Source: Entoloma clypeatum (taxonomy: Eukaryota; Basidiomycota; Agaricomycetes; Agaricales; Entolomataceae). From it: a stretch of DNA of 64,000 nucleotides. Of this stretch, positions 52,056 through 62,003 are shown in pieces. The position numbers and the translations under genes are program-made. The notes beneath the pieces are model-generated. The model did not search any database. It saw only the letters and a program-made list of their open reading frames with translations, and was not told the origin of the DNA. Each line of letters opens with the position of its first letter. Position 1 is the stretch's first letter. The stretch lies in NCBI GenBank assembly GCA_963565915.1, contig OY751486.1, forward strand, positions 1,922,001 through 1,986,000. The letters are read 5' to 3'.

Positions 52056-52940
52056 TTGATTGGCTGGGCCAAGCAATGTGCTGACAGGAGCTGCGGGTGG
52101 ATGTCCGACACCACGTCCCCTTACGGCGAAGGGCAAAGAACCGGCGAAGGGAAAAGAGACGGCGAAGGGAAAGGACACGGCGAAGGGAAAGCACACGGCG
52201 AAGGGAAAGGAAATGGCGAAGGAACAGGAGGGGGAGGGGAATGGCAGGCGATCAAGGGAGACAGGGGAAGCCTGGCGCGGGGGGTCAGAGGAGATGGAGG
52301 TGGACGAGTTGTCGAAGGAGAAGATGGCAATGGCAAAGGAGAAGACAAAAACGGCGAAGGAGATAACGGCGACGACAACGGCGAAAACGACGGCAACAAC
52401 AATAACGACAGCGAGCCAACCATGGCTTCAAGCAGTGATGAGGATGAGCAACCGGCACCAGCCCGAGGTGAGACAACGCAAGGCCGCAGGAATTAGGCTC
52501 GGCGAGCCCCTGTCCACACCAGCAAATACAACGACATCCCGTGCAATCAGTGCAAATTCAAGGCGCAGCCGTGTGAGAAGGAGAAGTTTGCTGCAGCGTG
52601 TTATGCCTGCTACACGCTGAAGGGGAAATGCCTGACTGGTGGTGAGGCGCCTCAGAGGAAGAAGAAGACCAAGATGGAGGGCCGCAGTGCGTCACAAAAG
52701 GCGAAACCGGCGAAGGAGGCAGCACGGCAGAAGGCGACGAAGGTGACTGAATATGTGGAGGTAGAGACAGAGGTGGACGGTGATGATGAGGACGACAAAG
52801 ATAAGAACGGCAATGTGGCGACTGGCCCAGGAGCAACCACCTCCCGGCAACAACCCATCGGCGATGGCGAAGCCAGGGGTGACACTTCGCCGGCGGCGCG
52901 TTCGACGCTGCCCCCCGCCCTCACGGATGCGCGTGAGTAA
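52056..52940 (+). pseudogene. Second Zn(II)2Cys6-type protein, interrupted by TAG
   Basis: One frame runs from 52,056 (no ATG there, so the true start or an upstream exon is unknown) to the stop at 52,938, broken only by TAG at 52,494-52,496. The first part is low complexity, from 12-bp GGCGAAGGGAAA-like repeats at 52,130-52,220, then acidic. After the TAG the frame reads CNQCKFKAQPC EKEKFAAA CYACYTLKGKC (52,542-52,631): C-x2-C-x6-C-x8-C-x2-C-x6-C, the same spacing as in the gene at 877. A Lys-rich stretch follows. No conventional intron would remove the TAG and keep the cluster in frame. Confidence 0.55.
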
Positions 52941-52964
52941 TTATACTGAATCATTTCTTGGACA

Positions 52965-54345
52965 TCATCTCACGCAGTCCTTGTCGACAATCTTCTTGAA
53001 GCGAAATGCCTTGCCTGCACCATGTCGATCCTGCCTTGATTTGACGTGTTCAAAAAAGGCCTCGATCTCCTTCTTGTGCAGGTTTTGTGGATCCTTGATA
53101 GTGAACCCCTGTGGGAGGTATTCAGCTGCCACCAAGAGTCGTGTGTTAGCTGCCAGAGTCCCAAATGGCACATGGTTAGTACGGCCAGCTGACGCAAGAG
53201 CTGTCATACTTCCAATCAGCAGCACTCGATTGAGAACAAAATCGCTTACAGTAGTGTTTGGACAAGAACTCGTGTAGTAAGTGCTCGAGCTGACCCTTGG
53301 TCATTGTTCCAAAAGAGACATCGGGAACGAGGGGAAACCCATTCGGTGAAAGGGCTATTGTCGCCGCAATGGCCAGCTGATCAGTTGCATTCGCCAGAGT
53401 CAGTCTGTCATTCGCTGGCATCAGTCTTCCATTCACTGGAGTCAGTCTTCCATTCGCCGGAGTATTCGCCGGAGCATTCGCCGGAGTCAGTCTTCCAGCA
53501 TCCGGCACATGTTTGAGGCCCTTAACATACTCCCCAAAAAAGCGGCACATCTCATTCACCACGGTGGCCTTGCTCTCCACAAATGACAGTGCCTTTTTAC
53601 CCATCAGTCCCGCTGAGTCCTCATGACTTTAGCCAGTTAGCCAGTTTTGTAAACTGTTGCCGACCGGCGAACATGACGCACCACATTATTCTGTATTTCC
53701 CATCCTCTCTCGGGTACCCATAAAATGTCATTGTCACTACACCCATCTCACGCCAACACTTTGTGGAGAAATCCTCCACTCTCGGGGTTGCCTTGGACTT
53801 TGCTAGCCTGTCGTCGTGGTTAGGTGTGTACACTGCAATCAGCGAAGACTTACTGGTGCTGTACCTCAGGAGGATTACCTTGTTCCTGATGCTGGTCCAC
53901 TAGAATTTGGATTTCCTTCTTACCCTCGGCATCCATGGCTTCATAAATATTTTTTGTGGCACTCAACCTCTGTCCAAAATGTGCTCGGAGTGCAAGATTC
54001 AGATTCTCCACACCAAGCATCCTCTTCATTTCCTCCTTTACCTCATTCCCCTTCACCTGCCACACAACCTCCAGTCTACTCACCTTGCGATCATGTTGCT
54101 CCCTTGTGGTCACAAATGGTCTCCAGTTGTTCCGGAGCCACTTTGCAAGTCTCTGTACTATGGTTAATTAATCCTGCAACACACATATATAGTCCAACTC
54201 ATACCTCAGTCCGCTCCTTCACTTCCTTTGGTTCTATTGGAACATTCCCATTCTGTGTCCAGTAGTTGAGCAGTGGGAGCAAGATTGAAGTTACGATCTC
54301 GCAGCGTGCTGCTGAGGATGTTGCAGAGCAGTACTCATGCTTGAA
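52965..54345 (-). pseudogene. KDZ-associated accessory gene, fragmented
   Basis: Several minus-strand pieces look like exons of one gene: NFNLAPTAQLLDTEWECSNR (about 54,300-54,220), VWQVKGNEVKEEMKRMLGVE and IYEAMDAEGKKEIQILVDQH (54,060-53,880), VEDFSTKCWREMGVVTMTFY (53,790-53,720), TKGQLEHLLHEFLSKHYC (53,310-53,260) and EAFFEHVKSRQDRHGAGKAF (53,070-53,010). Between them an insert encodes Pro-Ala-Asn repeats from a CGCCGGAGT minisatellite (53,390-53,500). A frame change near 54,310 breaks the start. It faces away from the KDZ transposase at 54,678. Function unknown. Confidence 0.45.
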
Positions 54346-54677
54346 ATGTTGAAAGGTGGCTCGCTCCTCTGCCGTGTACTGACAGTCGGCTCAAGGCTTC
54401 CTTTGTGGCACAAAGTCGGACATGGGTGGTGGGACGTGGAATTATTCAAGAAACATCCTCGATGGAACCCATTGGACATATATTGCTTTAGTGATTTTTG
54501 TGAACACATGTTTAATACTTTGATCATTGATGATGTACAAAAATGATAGAAGACAAGCTTTTGCGGTGACAAGTGAACACGTGGAGATCATTGTGGGCAT
54601 GTGTTCACCATGCGCCGTCGCATTTTTGCCCGTTTGAACCAATCCTCTCTCGTGAACCAATCCTCCCCAACCTTTCA

Positions 54678-55411
54678 ATGTCGAGCCGACAATCAAAGTG
54701 ACAGAAGAGAATTCATGTATATGATGAGGATGAGGATTATCAGGTGGTTACAGTAAAGAAGGTGACTGTATCAACTCAACAAGGACTAATTACCCGAGAT
54801 GTTGATGTCCCACTATACCCGCCCACCAATTCCAATCTACAATCAGATGACGAGGCAGGTCCAAGCACTGAGCCTGTCAGTGTTGCGATCCCTCCAGATG
54901 GCCCTTTTGGTGATGCTGGATGGGAAGGATTGGCGAGCGATGACATGAATCCAAATAGAAACAAGGTACCAGCTAATAAATGATCTCAAGTATAATTACT
55001 AACAGGCATGGTAAAGCAACACTACTGGATGCAAGAATTTGTCCATCGTGCCGATTCCTTGTTGGCCGCATTACTCTCCCGAGAAGCTTTGCCGGCTGGT
55101 GGATACTGCCAGACATGCACTGGTGAGAAAAGAGCTGTGTGGAGGTGCATAGATTGTACCATAACACCTTTACTCTGTTGTGGGTGCATGTGTCATGCTC
55201 ATCGACATGACCCGTTGCACCGCATCGAGTGTTGGACTGGTAGTTTCTTTCGCCGTGCCGCTTTGTGGGAGGTCTGGTGCCAACAACCTTCATCCGGTAC
55301 AGAACTCTGTTCTCTGTCGCTGTTCTGGATGATTTCCGCCTTTCAAACCTCGAGTGCAAGGCCACGGCATACCAATACTTTCAAAAGATTCGTCGGCTCA
55401 CATTTCCCATG
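54678..55411 (+). pseudogene. KDZ transposase, N-terminal half, split by gypsy copy D
   Basis: Starts at ATG 54,678, with TGA at 54,699-54,701, then an acidic stretch and VTVKKVTVSTQQGLITRDVD. An intron (about 54,966-55,005) precedes a Cys/His-rich segment: HYWMQEFVHRADSLLAALLS, then CQTC, CIDC, CCGC and HAHRH (55,090-55,230), the cysteine cluster that accompanies fungal KDZ transposases. At about 55,272 the frame jumps to RTLFSVAVLDDFRLSNLECK, and a long linker expected in the family is missing, so an internal deletion is likely. The coding text stops at the target site GCACC (55,412-55,416), where copy D is inserted, and resumes at 62,004. Confidence 0.75.
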
Positions 55412-55416
55412 GCACC

Positions 55417-55787
55417 TGTTACGGACTCTACGGTATGCGGACGACGTCATTACTTTTACTTATCGGCCCGGCTCGGCGCCCTCTTATGAATACATTATGT
55501 CGCAACATCTATTTCCATTTCCTTCGCTACTGCTCTGACTCATTCTGCAGTAGCTTTACTCAGCTCCGCAGTATGTATGACTCATTGTACATAGCCTTCC
55601 GCAGTCGCCTTACTCATGCGCACTGCCTTCCGCAGTACTGACTCATCCGCTACCGCCTATAGTCAGTACCTATATAAACCTCTTGTACTGTAGTAGATTC
55701 CTTAGATTTAGCAATCACATTGCTCTTCGCCTTTCCACTTTCCTGCATACTCTGCCCAAACCTTGGAACAGTTTGTTAAGCATAACA
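55417..55787 (+). repeat. 5' LTR of gypsy copy D
   Basis: 371 bp. Contains TATATAA near 55,671 as a probable promoter. The following AGTTGCTAAATCTCG (55,788-55,802) is the place of the primer binding site; the primer is not identified. Confidence 0.9.
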
Positions 55788-56578
55788 AGTTGCTAAATCT
55801 CGTTAGGTTCGCCCAGAGCAAAGAGAGCAACTACCAGACGAGTCAAGACGTCGCGCTTCTTTGAAGACTTCACCAGTAACCCATTCGCCTCACCAGAAGC
55901 CCGACAGGAGGAGCTAAGTCCTCGAGACAGTATCGATTTTACACTCATCCAGCAGTACATCGAATCGGAGATCCGTCGCATCCTACAGCAGGTGCTTGAC
56001 GAAGAACTAGACAACGACGAGCATCGCCCCCACGGCGAGATAGCAGAGAGCATCCATCTTGCTTGACAACACCAGATCGCGCGTTACAATGCCCAACAGA
56101 ACGAACTCGAAAGCTTTTGTGTTCAAAAAGGACCTCAGACAGGTCGGATCACAGAGATCAGAGAGTTTATCGGTGTCCAGACAACCGTTATCAGAAGATT
56201 GATTAGGACGCTCACATCGAGACGTCCCAGAGCCGCATCATCACGTCGTACTCGAAGCAACAGATCTACGCCCACTTTACAACCACCGAACAACAGACCG
56301 AGTACGGTCGTTGGGCATGAAACGAGAGACTTGACCCCTTCTCACAACCGACAGACACGCAGGAACAGAGATTCCTTAGAGATCTACAGAGGAAATACCC
56401 CGAACGTTTTGCCACCGATTCCGCCAACGAGTCCCCTGACGAATTTGCTTTTGACTCCGCGCAGTCAGATATCGAACAGACGCCTAGACCAGGGACTCAT
56501 TTTCAACCCTAACCTGTATCCCGAACCCCATCTTCATCCCAACAACCCGACCCCTCTCCTTCTCCGCAGACTCTAGAC
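55788..56578 (+). other. Leader of gypsy copy D with broken coding character
   Basis: One frame reads VKTSRFFEDFTSNPFASPEA to IESEIRRILQQVLDEELDND and stops; a second runs through YAHFTTTEQQTEYGRW and FLRDLQRKYPERFATDSTDE up to a stop just before gag. Copy B has the same breaks, so they are old in the family. It may be a former N-terminal gag domain. Confidence 0.5.
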
Positions 56579-57445
56579 ATGGCAGAAGCTCCGGCAGTAC
56601 AAACAATGGATACATCCAAGATCATCAAGGATCCTGGGATGTTCAAAGACAGACACACCTTTGACGAGTGGTGGAAAGCCACTAAACTATACATCAGGTT
56701 CCAAAAGAGCCTAACAGACGATCAGAAGATTCTTGCGGTACTATCTCGCATGATGGAAGGGTCCGGCAGGCACTGGGCCAGTAACAAGTTAGACGCTCTT
56801 GCCGTTGACAACGAGAACATCACCTGGCTAGGATTCTCCGATGATATCGCCACACGATTCTCTATCGCCAACAAATCAGTCGCTGCCAGAGCAAGACTCG
56901 AAGTTCTGAGACAAGAGAAACGCACCGTCGACGAATTCTTAGACAAATTCGAAGAGCTCTTGAAGCTGTCAAACCTTGGCGAAGAAACTGGGAAATACAT
57001 CCTAGAAAAGAACGTCAACCGCAGAATCTCTGAACAAGTGGCTGGTGATGCCAAGACGTACTCCGAGTACGCAAAGGAGATCCGAAACAAGGGACGACAG
57101 ATGGAAGGACATGCACTGGTCATCCGAGGTGGCGGCGACATGCACACCGGATCGGGTACCACTTATGGCGGTCAGGGCAAGGCCATGGAGATCTACAAAG
57201 CAGGAGTGGCCCATTGCTACAACTGTCAACGTTTTGGTCACCTCGCTAAAGACTGCAGCGCTCCAAAGAAGAAAGATGGTTGCAAGTGTTTCAACTGCGA
57301 CCAAGAAGGCCATATTGCGTGCAACTGCCGCAAGCCGAAGAAGAACTCCGGAAGGGTTAGGAAGGTGTCTGAGGAAGATGCCGAGAATGATGAAACCACA
57401 ATCTTAGAAGCCGACGAGAAGGATTTTCCCGAAGGGTCCGATTAA
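56579..57445 (+). CDS. gag of gypsy copy D
   Basis: 288 residues, MAEAPAVQTMDTSKI to EKDFPEGSD, no stop. Capsid-like helical region (FDEWWKATKLYIRFQKSLTD; RTVDEFLDKFEELLKLSNLG) then two zinc knuckles CYNCQRFGHLAKDC and CFNCDQEGHIACNC (both C-x2-C-x4-H-x4-C) and an acidic tail. This is the only undamaged gag of the family in the window and could act in trans. Confidence 0.88.
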   Translation: MAEAPAVQTMDTSKIIKDPGMFKDRHTFDEWWKATKLYIRFQKSLTDDQKILAVLSRMMEGSGRHWASNKLDALAVDNENITWLGFSDDIATRFSIANKSVAARARLEVLRQEKRTVDEFLDKFEELLKLSNLGEETGKYILEKNVNRRISEQVAGDAKTYSEYAKEIRNKGRQMEGHALVIRGGGDMHTGSGTTYGGQGKAMEIYKAGVAHCYNCQRFGHLAKDCSAPKKKDGCKCFNCDQEGHIACNCRKPKKNSGRVRKVSEEDAENDETTILEADEKDFPEGSD

Positions 57446-57486
57446 ACGACGCTAAGTCGTGACCCTTATCTATTAAACGGACTTGC

Positions 57487-60400
57487 TTGCCTTGTATGAC
57501 TGCAGACAATAGAACCTATGTCATCCCTGCCAAGCGAGCCGCTGCGTCGACTAAGATTGTAAAGGGAGACAAACCTCCGAAACGACGAGAGATCAGGCTG
57601 TTAGCTCAGCTCAAAACACGACGAGGACCAAAGGTCATTCGACCTGAGGTTGATAGCGGATGTGAGCGCACATGCATCCATCCCAGAATAGTACGTGAAC
57701 AGAACCTCCCCACACGAGCAATACCACCCATAGCAATTCTAAATGCGGATGGATCACCAAATCAACAACAGAAAGCGAACCAACTTGCCGAAGTCAAGCT
57801 GGATTTGGGAACACATCAGGAAACCATGGAAGCAATGGTACTGGACATTGGGAGAACAGACATGCTCTTGGGACATGACTGGTTAGTACACCACAATCCT
57901 ACGATCAATTGGACAACCGGCGCTGTAACGTTCAACCGATGCCCAACAACATGCCGAACCAAACATTCGGAATTCAGGGTTAACCTTGATGGTCGCAAAC
58001 ACTGGGTTTGCATGTTTGAGGTGCGCGACAAAGATGCACCCAAGAAGTCGGATCAGAAATGGAAGCCTGGAGACCCTATATTGGAAGCTGTCACTCCCAC
58101 ACCACCTCCCACAACCAAATGACCCTCATATGTTGACCGGTTTACTCACCTCTTCGAGAAGGAGAACTTTGATAAGATCCCGAAGGAAAGGAAATGGGAC
58201 CATGGTATTGAACTTACACCGGACGCACCAAAGGAACTAGGGGGAAACACATATCCCATGACACAAAAGGAACAAGAGGAATTGGACGCATTCATTGACG
58301 AGGGTCTAGCAACTGGAAAGATCCGCCTGTCCAAATCTCCTTATGCTTCCCCTTGCTTCTTCATCAACAAGAAGGATGGTTCCAAACGATTGGTACAAGA
58401 TTACCGCATGGTCAACAAATTTAAGGTCAAAGACAAGTTCCCACTCCCGCGCATCTCTGATCTCTTGGACGTGCTGAAAGATGCAGTCTACTTCAATAAG
58501 ATGGACATCATGTGGGGTTACAACAATGTCCAGATTAAGGAAGGGCATGAATGGAAGGCTGCCTTCCTCACCAGTTGAGGATTGTTTGAACCATTGGTCA
58601 TGTTTTTCGGCCTTTGCAACTCCCCGGGAACGTTCTCTCGGATGATGGCTAGTCTATTCCGGGACCAGATCTGCCGACGCATCTGCGTGATCTACATGGA
58701 TGACATTGTGGTTATTGGTAAAACCAAGGAAGAACTCGCGCGAAACACCGAAGAAATTCTGCAGATCCTATCGGACAATGACTTGTTCCTGAAGGAGAAG
58801 AAGTGTTTCTGGGAAGTAATGAAATGCCCCATATTGGGATATGTCGTTGGTGAAGGACGTGTCGAGATGGAAACCGAGAAGGTGGACACGATCCGAAACT
58901 GGCGAGCACCCACATCAAAAAAGGAAGTCCAGAAGTTCCTTGGGTTTGCTAACTTCTATCGGCGCTTCATTGAAGGATACTCAAACATCGCGAAACCACT
59001 TACTGCGCTCACAGGCGGCACTGCGTTTACTTGGGGACCAACAGAACAAAAGGCATTTGAAGGTCTCATACAGGCAATCACATCAGCACCAGTCTTGGCA
59101 TTACCAAAACCAGATGGACAGTTCAGGGTCAAAACCGATGCATCGGGCTATGCAATTGGGGCTGTACTCTCGCAAAAACAGGACGACAAATGGCATCCTA
59201 TCGTGTTCTTGTCGCGGACCATGTCCACGGCCGAACAAAATTACGAGATATATGACAAAGAACTCTTGGCAGTCATGGGAGCACTGAAAGATTGGAGACA
59301 CTATCTACTCGAAGCCAGGGAACGCTTTGAGATCTTAACTGATCACAAGAACCTGGAGTATTTCCGCCGTCCTCAGGACCTAAATCAACGACAAAGGCGC
59401 TGGAAGATGAAGTTACAAGACCATGACTTTGAACTACGGCATGTGCCTGGCAAGACAAATGCAAAAGCGGACATCCTGTTGCGCTTATCCTGGTATGAAA
59501 CGGAACTCGAACAGTGACCAAATGCTCAAGGAGGGACTATTCTTGAAACGATTGGAATCAGAAGATGTGGTACAAATGGAGATGTTCACAGAGGAACAAT
59601 TCTTTGAAGGGGGTGAAACATCTAATTCCATCAAGATTGGAAACGTCACAACCATCAAAAATCCGTGGATCGCACGCATCAAGGGTTCAAACCGCATGGA
59701 GACAGAAGTAGCCCAGGGTCTAAAAAAGAATTCTCATTGGTATCAACAGGAAAACAGCATCACATATGCAGGTGAACGAGTCTATGTTCCACCGGACCCA
59801 CAACTGCGTCAAGAACTAATGTTTGAATCACACGATGCACCAGTGGCTGGACATCCAGGACAGTATCGAACACACGAACTCCTCACTCGCACCTACTGGT
59901 GGCCTACCATCCTGCATGATGTGAAGAAGTACGTAAAAGGTTGCGACACCTGTCAGCGCAACAAGATCAACAGACAGAAACGACATGCTCCGCTACACCC
60001 CCATGCAACACCAAGTCATCCATGGGAAGACATAGGAATTGACGTTGTGGGACCGATACCAGAATCTGATGGAAAGAATGCGATTTTGGTCATCACAGAT
60101 AGACATTTGAAGATGCTTCATCTCATTCCGACAACCATGGAATTATCGGCTGAAGGATTAGCCAAGATCTATCGAGATCAGATATGGAAGCTTCACGGAA
60201 TCCCCAAGAAGATCATCAGTGACAGGGGACCACAGTTCGCCGCTAAGTTCATGGAGATACTTTGCCGCATGTTGGGGATCAAAAGGAACCTGTCCAACGC
60301 ATACCATCCTCAGACTGATGGACAGGCCGAACGATCGCATCAGGAGACAGAAGTGTTCTTACGAAACTTCGTCAACCATCTGCAAGATGATTGGGCTGAA

Positions 60401-61086
60401 TGGATCGCAATCGCCGAATTCCAGTACAATGACAAAGAACATCAGGCGACAAAGCACACACCATTCTACCTCATCTATGGCTTACATCCTTGGAAGGGAG
60501 AACTTGTGTTGGAAGACACCAACCCAGCTGCCAACAGCTTCTTGGAAAAACTCAAACAAGCACGAGAAGAAGCCAATGCAGCACTGAAACAGGCACAGGA
60601 TCAGATGAAGAAGACAGTTGATACACGACGGAGTCCATCTCGGAACTACCGCATCGGAGACAAGGTGTGGCTGGAAGAGACTAACATCAGAACTAACCGT
60701 CCCTCGAAGAAACTTGACGCACTCCGACACGGACCATTCAAGGTCCTAGAGAAGAAAGGGGCTAGCGCATACCTTCTTGATCTTCCGAAGACTTGGAAAA
60801 TGATTCACCCTGTGTTCAACGAGACCCTGTTGTCACCTTACAAAACCCCGAAGTACGCCATCCAGAGAAAGAAACCAGCCCATGATCCAATCATTGTTGA
60901 AGGACGAGAAGAGTACCATGTGTCCACAATTCTAGACTCTCGAAAGTTCCATGGAAAGATCCAGTACCTCGTTCAGTGGGAAGGATATGGCCCAGAAGAG
61001 AACACATGGGAACCTTGAGCTAATGTTCAGAACGCTCAAGATTTGATCCGTGATTTCCATCGGCAGAACCCGTCTCGCCCACGATA
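57487..61086 (+). pseudogene. pol of gypsy copy D: protease, RT, RNase H, integrase, chromodomain
   Basis: Protease EVDSGCERTCIHP (about 57,650), RT with SPYASPCFFINKKDGSKRLV and CVIYMDDIVV (58,690), RNase H with KTDASGYAIGAVLSQK (59,130), integrase with HHCC finger (59,830-59,960), DDE residues in DVVGPIPES, ISDRGPQF and HPQTDGQAERSHQETE, and a chromodomain (60,910-61,015). Breaks: TGA 58,120-58,122 (CAA in B), TGA 58,576-58,578 (CGA in B), an 8-bp deletion near 59,510, TGA 61,016-61,018 (CGA in A). All catalytic residues are otherwise present, so the copy died recently by a few lesions. Confidence 0.9.
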
Positions 61087-61221
61087 AAAGACAGCTCTCG
61101 AAATCCATGACAAGTATCGACCTCATCAGTCAACCACACACCGAGTTTCCCGCTCTAGTCTTTTTCCCTGCCCAATATAGCCTCCCCCTTCTTCTTCTAT
61201 CTCTCAACCATCCTCACCGCC

Positions 61222-61593
61222 ATGTCCAACACTACCGTCACCTCCACCTCCACCACCGACATCAACCCCGCCATCGCCGCCCTCATGAACGAAGCACTCT
61301 CCATGAGAGACCAAATCCATGCCCTCAAAACTTCCCTTGCCGACCTCCTCCATCGCCAAATGCATATCCGGCTTCACTCGCTGTCCAACCTCCCCGTCGC
61401 CCCGAGTCCCGAGGAAAAACAAATTCTCGGAAATTACACCAGCACCCTCGTGATTGAGAATCGACGCATTCGGCTGGCTATCAAAGGCCTCGAACTCGCC
61501 GTTGCCATCAACGAGGAGTTGATATGTGATTGGAGCCTCAAGGAGAGCCCAAACTGGTCCGATCCCGGCAACAATGAGGGATGGGGACAATGA
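61222..61593 (+). CDS. Extra 123-codon frame between pol and 3' LTR (copy D)
   Basis: Third copy of the frame, same start, stop and length as in A and B; only a few residues differ (for example Glu for Lys near residue 27, Cys for Tyr near residue 106). It begins about 140 bp after pol and ends 34 bp before the 3' LTR. Helical, soluble-looking, family unknown. Confidence 0.6.
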   Translation: MSNTTVTSTSTTDINPAIAALMNEALSMRDQIHALKTSLADLLHRQMHIRLHSLSNLPVAPSPEEKQILGNYTSTLVIENRRIRLAIKGLELAVAINEELICDWSLKESPNWSDPGNNEGWGQ

Positions 61594-61627
61594 CTCTGTG
61601 AGGACACAGAGCTTGAAGAGGGGAACA

Positions 61628-61998
61628 TGTTACGGACTCTACGGTATGCGGACGACGTCATTACTTTTACTTATCGGCCCGGCTCGGCGCCCTCTTATGA
61701 ATACATTATGTCGCAACATCTATTTCCATTCCCTTCGCTACCACTCTGACTCATTCTGCAGTAGCTTTACTCAGCTCCGCAGTATGTATGACTCATTGTA
61801 CATAGCCTTCCGCAGTCGCCTTACTCATGCGCACTGCCTTCCGCAGTACTGACTCATCCGCTACCGCCTATAGTCAGTACCTATATAAACCTCTTGTACT
61901 GTAGTAGATTCCTTAGATTTAGCAATCACATTGCTCTTCGCCTTTCCACTTTCCTGCATACTCTGCCCGAACCTTGGAACAGTTTGTTAAGCATAACA
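61628..61998 (+). repeat. 3' LTR of gypsy copy D
   Basis: 371 bp, preceded by the purine-rich GCTTGAAGAGGGGAACA. Differs from the 5' LTR at a few sites (for example TACTGCTC versus TACCACTC near 61,740). Confidence 0.9.
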
Positions 61999-62003
61999 GC
62001 ACC

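Larger units (their letters stand above)
55417..61998 (+). mobile_element. Ty3/gypsy copy D, complete, inserted in the KDZ gene
   Basis: 6,582 bp with 371-bp LTRs at both ends (TGTTACGG...CATAACA) and GCACC on both sides (55,412-55,416; 61,999-62,003). Plus-strand order: LTR, leader, gag, pol with chromodomain, extra 3' frame, polypurine tract, LTR. The LTR is about 30 bp shorter than in A and B, so D is a sub-family. Three TGA codons (57,460; 58,576; 61,016) stand where a sister copy has CGA; a fourth stop (58,120) replaces CAA and an 8-bp deletion near 59,510 shifts the frame. Confidence 0.95.

Noticed and set aside
52121..52423. A Pro/Ser-rich protein on the minus strand
   Set aside because: It is the complement of the GGCGAAGGG low-complexity repeat; the same happens at 926-1132.
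52468..52496. A 29-nt intron that would remove the TAG at 52,494
   Set aside because: It has GTGAG and TTAG ends, but it is shorter than other introns here and would shift the zinc cluster out of frame.
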